The position numbers were made by a program, and so were the translations under genes. The notes beneath the pieces were generated by a model that had not been told where the DNA came from, searched no databases, and worked only from the letters and a program-made list of their open reading frames with translations. Of a DNA stretch of 31,793 bases, positions 1 through 8,080 are shown in pieces. This DNA is from an uncultured Lachnospiraceae bacterium (lineage in GTDB: Bacteria; Bacillota; Clostridia; Lachnospirales; Lachnospiraceae). The first letter of the stretch is position 1, and every line of letters begins with the position of its first letter. Where the stretch lies: positions 1 to 31,793 of the forward strand of contig CAJTZH010000027.1 of NCBI GenBank assembly GCA_910584325.1, read 5' to 3'.

Positions 1-199
1 AATTCCAGCGCATACGCATTTCATTATCGGTCTGTATCTGTTCCGCTTTCGGGTTGTTTTTCCCTATCTTCTTGGTGGCAAGATACAATCCGCTGCTGTC
101 GAACACATGAAGTTTTTCTTTGTCATCTTTTACAAGAAGATTGATAAGGTCGGTATAAAAATGCTTTACCTCGTCAACAAAATCCTCCTGCTTCAAAAG
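1..199 (-). pseudogene. MobA/MobL-type relaxase, internal fragment
   Basis: The minus strand is open from the window edge to an in-frame TAG at 200-202, so there is no start codon. The translated piece includes FVDEVKHFYTDLINLL, LYLATKKIGKNNPKAEQ and DNEMRMRW, which I recognise as the middle of MobA/MobL-family relaxases carried by mobilizable elements of gut Firmicutes. In a whole gene this part follows the N-terminal nicking domain, which is absent here. The break lies near 199, where sequence unrelated to the gene begins. The N- and C-terminal parts of the same protein type lie on the opposite strand at 1540-2240. The family call rests on remembered sequence similarity; that it is a fragment is directly visible. 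Confidence 0.6.
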
Positions 200-229
200 C
201 TATGTTGGCCAGAGAAAGAAGCGGAAATG

Positions 230-273
230 AAAACTGCCGTTGTGGGAATGGGCGTTCTTACAACGGCAGTTTT
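230..273. terminator. Intrinsic terminator hairpin, 14-bp perfect stem
   Basis: AAAACTGCCGTTGT (230-243) is exactly complementary to ACAACGGCAGTTTT (260-273), with a 16-nt loop. The stem starts and ends with A/T runs, so it could stop transcription in both directions. It separates the relaxase fragment from the convergent end of the XRE regulator at 308. Confidence 0.7.
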
Positions 274-307
274 GGATAGGTATATATGATTTTTAAAGAT
301 GTCTAAA

Positions 308-1042
308 TTATCGGTTTGTTTGAAAAAGCTCTACACTGTATTTTGCGGGATTATTTTGGGAGATATAAACATTCGCATATAAATCTTCTTTTCGCTTAAA
401 TGGTGACAAAACATAATAGTTACTTACTGCTTTGTGTTCTTTACCCTCATAAATGAACCGACAGACTATTTTGCAACTGACGTAGTTTGCTACTCTAATC
501 CACACTGCCGGAATCATGTCCTCTATTTCGCAGTCCATACAAGTGCCTGAATATTTCAGAGTTTTCAATTTTTTCTTGTCATATGCCAGTTTACTTATTG
601 AAGCCAAAAATAATATTAGCCATACAGAAGCATTGATTAACATAGCTTTCAATATAGTTGAATTAAAAAAATTCCCAACAAGGCCAATAGCTAATTCAGT
701 CACGGCTACAAATAAAGTGACATTAGCACATATGGAGAATACATTTTTTACAGGCTTAAAATTAGCAATCTGTTTTTCTTTAAAAAGCTTAGAAATATTT
801 TCCTCCGCTTTTCCTTTGTATTCCTCCGCTGATATATGCTCTCCCGAAAAAAGCTCATTCAAACTAATACCCAGAACATCGCACAAAGGCTGTAAAAGCG
901 ATACATCCGGCATTCCTCTTCCGTTTTCCCATTTAGAAACTGCCTGATTGGTAATCCCTAAAGTTTCTGCAAGCTGCATTTGTGTCAGATTTTTTTCTTT
1001 TCTGCACTGTGCAATAAATGCACCTATTCTTTTCTGATCCAT
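308..1042 (-). CDS. XRE-family HTH regulator with membrane segments
   Basis: A 244-residue protein with an N-terminal Cro/CI-type helix-turn-helix (about residues 7-61; the core LGITNQAVSKWENG is typical). The C-terminal half has two hydrophobic stretches (about 102-126 and 130-150) that look like membrane helices, followed by a soluble tail. This layout is common in Firmicute XRE proteins that may sense a membrane or peptide signal. The start is supported by AAAGGAG just upstream. It lies downstream of a palindrome at 1110-1137 that could be its own operator. The target genes cannot be told from sequence. Its position between relaxase remnants suggests it arrived with the mobile element. Confidence 0.85.
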   Translation of the reverse strand: MDQKRIGAFIAQCRKEKNLTQMQLAETLGITNQAVSKWENGRGMPDVSLLQPLCDVLGISLNELFSGEHISAEEYKGKAEENISKLFKEKQIANFKPVKNVFSICANVTLFVAVTELAIGLVGNFFNSTILKAMLINASVWLILFLASISKLAYDKKKLKTLKYSGTCMDCEIEDMIPAVWIRVANYVSCKIVCRFIYEGKEHKAVSNYYVLSPFKRKEDLYANVYISQNNPAKYSVELFQTNR

Positions 1043-1109
1043 ACAATAAATCTCCTTTGCTATATTTGTGACCGCAGTATATCAAAAAGAGAATCTATTT
1101 AGAACATAT

Positions 1110-1137
1110 TAAGCGTTGATTCAATAGTAAACGCTTA
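1110..1137. promoter_or_regulatory. Palindromic operator candidate upstream of XRE gene
   Basis: TAAGCGTT (1110-1117) and AACGCTTA (1130-1137) are perfect 8-bp inverted half-sites 12 bp apart. They lie 68-95 bp upstream of the XRE start on the minus strand and just downstream of the second HTH gene. This is a plausible dimer site for either regulator; binding is inferred. Confidence 0.45.
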
Positions 1138-1153
1138 GTTGAGCGTCACAAAT

Positions 1154-1387
1154 TCAGTTATTACCTGTCGAATCAGTACATTTTTCTTCACGTTCCAACT
1201 GTATCACATCTGGGATGTCACAATCTAAAGTTTCACAGATTTTTGTCAGTGTTTCCATACTGATATGCTTTCCTTTTCCCATGTTCGCAATCATATTGGT
1301 GGTAAGGCCGGCGGCAAGCCTCAAATCTTCCTTCCGCATATTGCGTTCTACCAATGTATGCCAGAGGGGTTTATAGCTTATATACAT
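1154..1387 (-). CDS. Small XRE-type HTH protein
   Basis: A 77-residue protein that is almost wholly one helix-turn-helix domain (about residues 8-60, with LRLAAGLTTNMIANMGKG as the turn and recognition helix). This size and pattern match the small Cro-like regulators found on conjugative and mobilizable elements of Firmicutes. It lies directly upstream of, and points the same way as, the larger XRE regulator, with the palindrome between them. It has no partner domain and its target is unknown. Confidence 0.75.
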   Translation of the reverse strand: MYISYKPLWHTLVERNMRKEDLRLAAGLTTNMIANMGKGKHISMETLTKICETLDCDIPDVIQLEREEKCTDSTGNN

Positions 1388-1539
1388 CCCTGTTCCTGCC
1401 TTTCTCCCGGATTCGGGTTATGTGTATTCCATTATAGCAGGTTTCTTGCTATTCCACAAATATTTCTTGACGGTTTCGCCGGTTCCGTCTGGATAGTGCT
1501 TTTCCTTTCCTCTTTTGCTTACCTCTAATTAGCCATGAC

Positions 1540-2240
1540 ATGCCTGATGTCAGAGGCAGGATCACTTATATATCCAGCCATGCGAAACAGGAAAACCTGT
1601 ATGCGGTCTATGAAACGACAGACCGCTGCTATTGGACGGAGCTTGCGAAATGCAATCAGCAGGAATTTCAAAAAAGCGGTACGGAGGGAAAGGGCATTGA
1701 GGCAAGGGAATTGTCAGCAAAGTTGTTTGAAAAAGAAACGGTGCGGACGATTGCAGAACCAAGCGAGGGAAGAATGGCACAAATAATACCGCAGACGGAT
1801 AAAACGCCAAAGCAGGAAAAAATCACTCATAAAGAACCGACTGATGATTTATCGACACAATAATGAGCGTTGCAGCCCAAAACACAGACAGCAGCGCCGG
1901 AAACACCACAGATACCCCCCAATCCAGTTATGTCTGCTGAAGCTGCCGCATATCCAAAGCGGCTAAAGATTTATAAGGAGTTAAACCGCCAAAATGGGAT
2001 TATCTTTGACGCAGAGAGGGAACGCAATGAGTTGGAACTGGAGCATGACAGCCTAAAAGGACTCGCAAAACTGACAAAGAAAGGAAAACTGCAAAGCAGG
2101 ATTGACCGCAAGAATGAGGGAACAGACCTTTTGAAAGTCGGTTTGTCGGGGATAGTCAAACGATATAAGCGTACACAAACGCCTGCGGAATTATCAAAGG
2201 GAAAATGTAGACAGGCAAACGAAGCAGTCTTCAAAAAATA
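1540..2240 (+). pseudogene. MobA/MobL-type relaxase, deleted and interrupted
   Basis: The reading frame from ATG 1540 begins MPDVRGRITYISSHAKQ and continues through YETTDR and CNQQEFQKSGTEGK, the recognisable N-terminus of MobA/MobL relaxases. After IEAREL the sequence jumps to the family's C-terminal region, so the histidine-rich nicking centre is missing. Two adjacent in-frame stops (TAA TGA, 1861-1866) then break the frame. The same frame resumes with LNRQNGIIFDAERERN and GLAKLTKKGKLQSRI, the coiled C-terminal part, and decays after about 2200. It cannot encode a working relaxase. The missing middle resembles the minus-strand fragment at 1-199. Confidence 0.65.
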
Positions 2241-2306
2241 TGGGCAGAGGGGAAAGATAATATCCTCTCTGTCACTTTTGCCGTTCTCTTCAGCCTTTCT
2301 CTTCTA

Positions 2307-2568
2307 TACGCACATGTGTATGTGTTTTGGAATGAAAATAAAATTGTGGGTGTTGGTTCCATATCAAGTTTTTGGGGAAGCCTTACGGAAAGTATATTGC
2401 TTACTATTTTTGTCCTGCCGGAATTTCATGGGCAGGGGATTGAATACAACAGATGATTCAAAGATGGAATCGTCAAATATTTATTGCGAAATCCTAATAC
2501 ATGCTTTGTTGCGGAAGATAACGGAAAGCTCACCTGCGATAAACTTAGTGTTTTCAAGGGTTAGCGGA
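2307..2568 (+). pseudogene. GNAT acetyltransferase remnants
   Basis: One frame from about 2307 reads YAHVYVFWNENKIVGVG, then SISSFWGSLTESILL and VLPEFHGQGI, which resembles the central strands and the acetyl-CoA loop of GNAT N-acetyltransferases. A TGA at 2454-2456 stops it where the conserved loop should continue. The same frame resumes with DGIVKYLLRNPNTCFVAEDN, which looks like the start of a second GNAT domain, and then stops at about 2566. Both pieces are too short and out of order to work. A longer open frame overlaps this stretch but shows no recognisable protein. Confidence 0.4.
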
Positions 2569-2626
2569 AATAAAACTCTCTTAATTGATACAAAGGAAAT
2601 GAGCAGGATATCGGGGAAACCGCAGA

Positions 2627-2679
2627 AATAAAGGGCTTTCGGCACACTGGATGTGACCGAAGGCTCTTTATTTTTTTGC
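2627..2679 (+). terminator. Intrinsic terminator after mobile-element remnants
   Basis: GGGCTTTCGG (2633-2642) pairs with CCGAAGGCTC (2657-2666), and flanking AATAAA/TTTATT extends the stem. A T-rich tail follows (2667-2677). It points along the plus strand and would end transcripts from the relaxase region. Confidence 0.7.
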
Positions 2680-2714
2680 ATGATCTTATGGTTGTGTGGA
2701 AGTAAGGATGTAAG

Positions 2715-2765
2715 TGAACCCTCTACTATAGAAGTTGAACCCCCTTGTTTTGGAAATTTGAACCC
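2715..2765. repeat. Three spaced TGAACCC repeats, possible IS21-type end
   Basis: TGAACCC occurs at 2715-2721, 2736-2742 and 2759-2765, with start-to-start spacing of 21 and 23 bp. Spaced short repeats of this kind occur at the ends of IS21-family elements. No transposase gene is present here, so at most a solo end remains. Confidence 0.3.
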
Positions 2766-2790
2766 TCTAAAGGCAAAATCAAAATGTTTA

Positions 2791-3375
2791 TCAGATTGGG
2801 GCATTGCATTCCACGAAGCCGTTTACACCGGCACATAGAAGCTGGTTTGATATTTTTATCATTTCTTCCAGGGGGATTTTTTTCCCATCCGCTACCCACT
2901 GGCTATACATTTCCACAGTAGAGGTCTGGATGAAATGCAGCAGGATATTTTGCTTTGGCGGCTCGAGAAGCTGGAGCCATGCGGAGCTTTTCCAAGTGGA
3001 ATTCATCACATTGCTGATCATCCTGCTCCGGATATACCCATAATTTCCGCTGCAGGTGATTTTTTCGTAGACAGACCCTTTTTCTGCGGAATAGAGAAAA
3101 AATTCACGGTTGATCTTATCCAGGTCTTCCGGTATCCGGTAGTTTTTGATCCGTTCCAGATATTCTTCTATCATTACCCCCTGCAGCTCGGCGAGCAGGT
3201 CATCGAGGACGGAGTAATATCGGTAAAAAGTTTTTTTATTGATCCGCGCCCTTTCGCAGAGTTCTTTGACCGTGATCTTTTCATAATCCATTTCACAGAT
3301 CATATCTTCAAAAGTTTTCTGGATGGCGTCTATTGTTTTCTGTACCCTCAAATCTTCTGTGCCGTTGATCAGCAT
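2791..3375 (-). CDS. TetR/AcrR-family transcriptional repressor
   Basis: A 194-residue protein. The N-terminal TetR helix-turn-helix is clear (ITVKELCERARINKKTFYRYY, with the recognition helix at about residues 45-55), followed by a helical C-terminal ligand domain with no strong signature. I chose ATG 3375 because AAGGAGGT lies 7 nt upstream; an upstream in-frame ATG (3426) has no such site and would run into the promoter region. It is divergent from the MATE exporter gene, with a perfect palindrome at 3500-3513 between them. The usual reading is that it represses itself and the long operon to its right until it binds a toxic small molecule. The ligand is unknown. Confidence 0.85.
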   Translation of the reverse strand: MLINGTEDLRVQKTIDAIQKTFEDMICEMDYEKITVKELCERARINKKTFYRYYSVLDDLLAELQGVMIEEYLERIKNYRIPEDLDKINREFFLYSAEKGSVYEKITCSGNYGYIRSRMISNVMNSTWKSSAWLQLLEPPKQNILLHFIQTSTVEMYSQWVADGKKIPLEEMIKISNQLLCAGVNGFVECNAPI

Positions 3376-3499
3376 TTTTACTACCTCCTTGGGATCTGTG
3401 CAACCTTTTTGCAGGAAGTGTGGCATAACTCACTTTATCAGAAAAAGTGTCCATTGTTTTTACTTCCCGATACGGATATAATAAACCATACAGAGATAA

Positions 3500-3538
3500 G
3501 CAACTTGAGTTGCACAATATAAGAATATCACAGATAAA
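3500..3538. promoter_or_regulatory. Divergent promoter with TetR-type operator
   Basis: GCAACTTGAGTTGC (3500-3513) has perfect 6-bp half-sites with a 2-bp centre. It overlaps a plus-strand promoter: TTGCAC (3510-3515), 17-bp spacer, GATAAA (3533-3538). On the minus strand, TTGCTT and TATATC with 17-bp spacing start within the same palindrome and face the TetR gene. One bound dimer could therefore block both directions. Binding is inferred from geometry. Confidence 0.55.
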
Positions 3539-3562
3539 TAAAAAAGTCAAGGAGGTCTATAT

Positions 3563-4957
3563 ATGGCAGAAAAAACAGTAACCGCGGAATTAAGCAGAAA
3601 TGCCGGAGATGAAACGGCAGCGGAAAATGAGATGGGGACGCTTCCCATAGGAAAACTTTTAAGGAAGATGTCCCTGCCGCTGATCATCTCCATGCTTGTG
3701 CAGGTTTTATATGGGCTTGTGGACAGTATGTATGTGGCAAGGCTGGGAGATTCCGCACTGACGGCAATTTCCCTTTGTATGCCGGTCCAGTATCTGGCTG
3801 TCGGCATTGGGATCGGGCTTGGCGTGGGCGTTAATTCCGTATTGTCCAAAAAACTTGGAGAAGGGGATAAACAGGGGGTAAACCGTGCGGCGGGAAACGG
3901 TATGCTGCTGATATGGCTTGTATCCATTGCCTTTGTATTTATAGGACTGTTTGCCATGGAGCCGTTTTACCGTATGCAGACGGATATTGAAGAAGTGCTG
4001 GAAATGAGCATTTCATACAGCGAGATCATCAGTGTGCTGGCCTTTGCTGCCTTGCATCAGGTCATGATGGAGAGGCTTTTATCGGCGACCGGAAAGGCAA
4101 ATCTCACCATGGTTTCCATGCTGACAGGAGCAGTGGTAAATATTGTGCTTGACCCTGTCATGATCTTTGGCTGGTTTGGGCTTCCTGCCATGGGGATTGC
4201 AGGGGCGGCATATGCGACTGTGATTGCACAGGCTGTAGCAGCGGTGGCAGGTTTCTGCATGAATTTACATTTCAACAAAGAAATCCGTTTCGAGAAGAAA
4301 GGATTCCTGCCGGATGGAAGCATGATGGCAGAAATCATTAAAGTCGGTGTTCCGGTGGCGCTGTCGCAGTGTCTGATCTCCGTCCTCGCCTTTGGCATGA
4401 ACAATATCCTCCTGTCACTGTCCGCAGTGGCACCTGGAATTTATGTGATCTATATCCGGCTCCAGAGCTTTGTCATCATGCCGGCCGGAGGGATGAGTAC
4501 GGCGGGCATCTCTATCATCGCCTATAATTTCGGGGCGGGGAACAGGGAACGGATTATGGAAACCCTGAAAAAGAGTATCATGGTAAACCTGGTCATTGCG
4601 TTTTTGGGGACCATTATCTTTCTGGCAGTGCCGGAACTTCTGCTTGCCATGTTTGATGCATCGGAGGCGGTCCTTGAAATAGGGATTCCGGCGCTTCGGA
4701 TTATCGCGGCATCGCTCCTTCTCACAACCACAACGCAGATACTTACCGGTTTTCTGCAGGCGATGGGGAGGGGGACGGACAGCTTTATCATTGCGGTGTC
4801 ACAGGCGGTATTCCTGCTGCTTTCCGCATGGTTGTTATCTTTATCGGGCAGTGCGGTCTTAGTGTGGCTGGCGTTCCCGATCATGGAAATCCTCCGGTTT
4901 TTTATCGGGGTGTTCATGGTCAGGAAAACATATAAAAAGCAGATCGCAGTAATTTAA
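3563..4957 (+). CDS. MATE-family multidrug efflux transporter
   Basis: A 464-residue integral membrane protein with about twelve hydrophobic helices in two halves. The N-terminal MSLPLIISMLVQVLYGLVD and the following MYVARLGDSALTAISL are typical of MATE exporters (MepA/NorM-like). These use the sodium or proton gradient to expel cationic drugs and metabolites. Length is normal for the family. The start has AAGGAGG nine bases upstream. It is the first gene after the TetR-type operator and probably leads the long operon, so export of the inducing compound is a natural role. A hydrophilic 25-residue N-terminal tail precedes the first helix. Substrate is unknown. Confidence 0.9.
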   Translation: MAEKTVTAELSRNAGDETAAENEMGTLPIGKLLRKMSLPLIISMLVQVLYGLVDSMYVARLGDSALTAISLCMPVQYLAVGIGIGLGVGVNSVLSKKLGEGDKQGVNRAAGNGMLLIWLVSIAFVFIGLFAMEPFYRMQTDIEEVLEMSISYSEIISVLAFAALHQVMMERLLSATGKANLTMVSMLTGAVVNIVLDPVMIFGWFGLPAMGIAGAAYATVIAQAVAAVAGFCMNLHFNKEIRFEKKGFLPDGSMMAEIIKVGVPVALSQCLISVLAFGMNNILLSLSAVAPGIYVIYIRLQSFVIMPAGGMSTAGISIIAYNFGAGNRERIMETLKKSIMVNLVIAFLGTIIFLAVPELLLAMFDASEAVLEIGIPALRIIAASLLLTTTTQILTGFLQAMGRGTDSFIIAVSQAVFLLLSAWLLSLSGSAVLVWLAFPIMEILRFFIGVFMVRKTYKKQIAVI

Positions 4958-4990
4958 TTAACCACAAAAATAAATTTTTAGGAGGATTTC

Positions 4991-5443
4991 ATGATGAAAA
5001 ATGAAGTGTTGACTGCAAAAATGGAACTGAGAGAACTGGTGGATACTTTCTCCAATCTGGCTGACATAAAGAATGCAGAAAGCCAGGGGGAATTGTTCCT
5101 GCCGGACGGCGTGCTGGAATTCCAGATGGGAACAGATGGTGAAGTCCAGAAAATTGAGGGCAGGGAGGCTCTTGTGCAGGCATTTGCGGCCACGATAAAT
5201 CCCTGTAAGGCTGTCTATCATATCAGCGGGCAGCAGACGGTTACCGTAAATGAGGATGTGACAGAGGCTAAAGGGACGGCGTACTGCCAGGCTGTGCTTG
5301 TAACGGAGGAAGATGGGAAAGATATCATCACAACAAACTATGTCCGTTATACGGATGCATATGTGAAAGCGGATGGAAAGTGGCATATCAAACGCAGAAG
5401 GACAACATTCCTTATTACTGATAAACGTGTGATGAATGGGTGA
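4991..5443 (+). CDS. SnoaL-like / NTF2-fold protein
   Basis: A 150-residue soluble protein. The pattern ELRELVDTFSNLADIKN, then a FLPDGVLEF segment, and a C-terminal VRYTDAYVKADGKWHIKRR matches the SnoaL-like branch of the NTF2 fold. That fold is a cone-shaped barrel used by small isomerases, hydrolases and dehydratases. Catalytic residues vary within the family, so the reaction cannot be named. AGGAGG lies just upstream of ATG 4991 (a second ATG follows at once). It begins 34 bp after the MATE gene, consistent with co-transcription. A role in altering a xenobiotic or aldehyde fits the neighbours but is inference. Confidence 0.75.
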   Translation: MMKNEVLTAKMELRELVDTFSNLADIKNAESQGELFLPDGVLEFQMGTDGEVQKIEGREALVQAFAATINPCKAVYHISGQQTVTVNEDVTEAKGTAYCQAVLVTEEDGKDIITTNYVRYTDAYVKADGKWHIKRRRTTFLITDKRVMNG

Positions 5444-5485
5444 TTTCTATTTTGAACGGAAAACAGGTTAAGGAGGCAGAAATTT

Positions 5486-5923
5486 ATGGGTAAAACGACA
5501 GACAGGATGGAGTTTGAGAAACAGGACAGCTTCGGCATTGGCGCACCGAATGAAGCATTTGCAAAGTATTTTATTGGTAATTCATATCTGAAGCCTTTGA
5601 CGGAACCCGGAAAGAGTCCGGTATTTCTTGCAAATGTCACCTTTGAGCCGGGATGCCGGAATAATTGGCATACCCATCGTGCAGACAAAGGCGGAGGGCA
5701 GTTATTGATCTGTACAGCAGGGGAAGGATGGTATCAGGAGGAAGGAGAAGAAGCGGTGAGTCTTGTACCAGGAATGGTCATCACGATTCCAGCAAATGTA
5801 AAACATTGGCACGGAGCAAAAAGGGACAGTTGGTTCTCACATATTGCCGTAGAATTGCCGGGGGACAACACACGGACAGAATGGCACAAAACTGTGGATG
5901 ATGATGTCTATGCAAAACTTTAA
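5486..5923 (+). CDS. Cupin-domain protein
   Basis: A 145-residue single-domain cupin. The first motif shows H62 and H64 (WHTHRADKGGGQ) with Q72 in place of the usual glutamate. The second shows P95-G96 and H107/H109 (IPANVKHWHGA). These residues normally hold one metal ion in the barrel. Such small cupins often sit beside flavodoxin, aldo/keto reductase and carboxymuconolactone-decarboxylase-like genes in Clostridia. The start has AAGGAGG upstream, and the gap to the preceding gene is 42 bp. It is cytosolic, with no signal peptide. The substrate is unknown; quinone or phenolic breakdown is one possibility. Confidence 0.8.
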   Translation: MGKTTDRMEFEKQDSFGIGAPNEAFAKYFIGNSYLKPLTEPGKSPVFLANVTFEPGCRNNWHTHRADKGGGQLLICTAGEGWYQEEGEEAVSLVPGMVITIPANVKHWHGAKRDSWFSHIAVELPGDNTRTEWHKTVDDDVYAKL

Positions 5924-5939
5924 GGAGGTATTTCAGATA

Positions 5940-6992
5940 ATGAAAAAAATCAGTATTTTTCTACTGGCGTTTATTTTGATATTCAGTATAGCCGGATGCG
6001 GTGCGGAAAGTGATCCACAGACATCAGAACCTGCAGACCGTGTGGTATCAGAAGCAGATACAGAACAAGCAGATATTACGGGGGCGGATGAAACAGAAGC
6101 TCCTTCTGATGCAGACACGGAGGTTGTAACAAATGATAAGGAACCGGCAGGGGAAGCCGGGGTATTTGACCTTGAGCAGGGTACAGTCCTTTTGAACAGT
6201 GGATATGAGATGCCGATCCTTGGTATTGGCTGTTTCAGGCTTTCACAGGAAGAGGCGGAAAACTCTGTCTATTGGGCGCTCCGTGACGGATACCGTCTGA
6301 TTGATACGGCCCGGATCTATGGGAATGAAGCCGGCGTTGGACGTGGGATACAGAGGGCAATCGATGAAGGCTTTGTAACCAGGGAAGAAATCTTTGTGAC
6401 GACCAAGATGTGGACAGATGATTACGATGATGGGGCAGCGGCAGTTGATGCATCCCTTGACAGGCTTGGACTTGATTATATTGACCTTATGATCCTACAC
6501 CACTCACAGCCGGAAAATGATGTGGAGGCATACCAGGCAATGGAGCAGGCCGTTGCAGATGGGAAACTGAGATCCATCGGGCTGTCCAATTACTATGAGC
6601 CAGAGGACTTTGACCGTCTGGTGGACGCAACAACGATTGTCCCTGCATTGATCCAGAACGAAACCCATCCATACCATCAGAGCATGGAGATGAAGGGGCA
6701 TATTGCCCAGTACGGGACAGTCATGGAATCCTGGTTCCCATTGGGCGGAAGGGGAAATACGCAGACATTATTTAATGATGGAACCATCAGCAGCATAGCC
6801 GAAGCGCACGATAAGACTTCTGCACAGGTTATCCTGCGCTGGCACCTGCAGGCGGGCAATATCGCGATCCCCGGTTCAAGCAATGAGGCACATATCCAGG
6901 AAAACTTTGAGATTTTTGATTTTGAGCTGTCAGAGGATGAAATGCAGAGGATGACGGATATCGATAAGGATCAGAGATTTGCGGCTTATTGA
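5940..6992 (+). CDS. Aldo/keto reductase lipoprotein
   Basis: A 350-residue protein. Residues 1-20 form a lipoprotein signal (KK, hydrophobic core, lipobox IAGC with C20). An acidic Asp/Glu/Thr linker follows to about residue 75, then a complete aldo/keto reductase barrel. The family tetrad is intact: D122, Y127, K156, H187. I chose ATG 5940 because AAGGAGG precedes it and the signal peptide then starts at the right place; an upstream in-frame ATG run at 5898 lies inside the cupin gene. Aldo/keto reductases reduce carbonyls with NADPH in the cytosol, so an exported form is odd: it would need another electron source or would fold outside without cofactor. It is closely related to the cytosolic paralogue at 8632. 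Confidence 0.85.
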   Translation: MKKISIFLLAFILIFSIAGCGAESDPQTSEPADRVVSEADTEQADITGADETEAPSDADTEVVTNDKEPAGEAGVFDLEQGTVLLNSGYEMPILGIGCFRLSQEEAENSVYWALRDGYRLIDTARIYGNEAGVGRGIQRAIDEGFVTREEIFVTTKMWTDDYDDGAAAVDASLDRLGLDYIDLMILHHSQPENDVEAYQAMEQAVADGKLRSIGLSNYYEPEDFDRLVDATTIVPALIQNETHPYHQSMEMKGHIAQYGTVMESWFPLGGRGNTQTLFNDGTISSIAEAHDKTSAQVILRWHLQAGNIAIPGSSNEAHIQENFEIFDFELSEDEMQRMTDIDKDQRFAAY

Positions 6993-7006
6993 TAAGGAGG
7001 CGCTGA

Positions 7007-7975
7007 ATGAAGACCAGATTATTAAGGAATATTGAAGTATCCGAAGTCGGTATGGGATGCATGGCGTTTTCCCATGGCTATGGGCAGATACCGCCGGAGG
7101 AATACAGTGTGGAAGCGATCCGGAATGCCTGCCGGAACGGATGTACATTTTTTGATACCGCGGAAATTTACAGCCCGAACCTTTCCGGCATTGGACATAA
7201 TGAGCGCATTGTGGGGAATGCGCTGCATGGGGTAAGGGAGCAGGTGGTGATCGCTACGAAGCTGTTTTTAAATGGCTTTGAAGCCATTGGAAGGGGATCT
7301 GTTTACCATGCAGTCCGCAGTCATCTGGAAGAGTCGCTGAAACGGCTTGGGACGGACAGGGTGGATTTATATTATCTCCACAGGATGGGCGGTGTGTCCG
7401 TGGAGAAGATTGCGGAAGCTATGGGCAGGCTCATAGAAGATGGGCTGATCCGTGGCTGGGGATTGTCCCAGGTGGATGTACCTGTCATTCAGAAAGCAAA
7501 CAGGGTAACGCCTCTCTCGGCAGTCCAAAATATTTATTCCATGGTGGAGCGGGACGCGGAAAAAGGTGTGATTCCTTACTGTCTGGAGAACAATATCGGC
7601 TTCGTCCCGTTTTCACCGATTGCCAGTGGGCTTCTTTCCGGGAAGATCACAGTGGACACACAATTTGAGAAAAACAATGATGTCAGGAACTGGGTTCCGC
7701 AGCTATCCAAAGCAAACATTGCGGGAAACCAGCCGATTATTGACCTTCTGAAAAGATATGCGGAAATGAAAGATGCGACCAGTGCGCAGATTTCCTTGGC
7801 GTGGATGTTGCACAAGTACCCCAATGTGGTTCCGATACCGGGTTCAAAAAATAAGGAACGCATTGTTGAGAATCTGGATGCGTCCAAAGTGGAACTGACA
7901 GACGAAGAGTTCCGCTCTCTGGAGGAAGCGCTGGACGGGTGCAGAGTATATGGCCACCGGGGATTTCGCAGGTAG
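7007..7975 (+). CDS. Aldo/keto reductase, cytosolic
   Basis: A 322-residue aldo/keto reductase of the YhdN-like open-barrel type. It has no signal peptide. The tetrad is visible: D50, Y55 (FFDTAEIY), K85 (IATKLF) and H125 (LYYLHRMG). Near the C-terminus, VVPIPGSKNKERIVENL is the NADP(H) phosphate-binding segment. AAGGAGG precedes ATG 7007, 15 bp after the lipoprotein reductase gene, so the two are likely translated from one message. It probably reduces reactive aldehydes, ketones or quinones with NADPH. Its sequence differs enough from the neighbours at 5940 and 8632 that recent tandem duplication is unlikely. Confidence 0.9.
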   Translation: MKTRLLRNIEVSEVGMGCMAFSHGYGQIPPEEYSVEAIRNACRNGCTFFDTAEIYSPNLSGIGHNERIVGNALHGVREQVVIATKLFLNGFEAIGRGSVYHAVRSHLEESLKRLGTDRVDLYYLHRMGGVSVEKIAEAMGRLIEDGLIRGWGLSQVDVPVIQKANRVTPLSAVQNIYSMVERDAEKGVIPYCLENNIGFVPFSPIASGLLSGKITVDTQFEKNNDVRNWVPQLSKANIAGNQPIIDLLKRYAEMKDATSAQISLAWMLHKYPNVVPIPGSKNKERIVENLDASKVELTDEEFRSLEEALDGCRVYGHRGFRR

Positions 7976-8080
7976 CGGCAGGGTGGCAGCTTTACAGAGA
8001 AACCGCTGCAGAGGGTATCGCCGCAGTCGGCGGCGGAGAAATTTCATACAGATAAGAAAATAAGAGATGGAGGTATTGTC

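Noticed and set aside
2653..2838. 61-residue plus-strand frame
   Set aside because: It begins inside the terminator stem and runs into the end of the TetR gene; no family features.
7976..8080. Riboswitch or small gene between reductase and flavodoxin
   Set aside because: The 105 bases show only loose GC-rich pairing and no open frame with a ribosome site.
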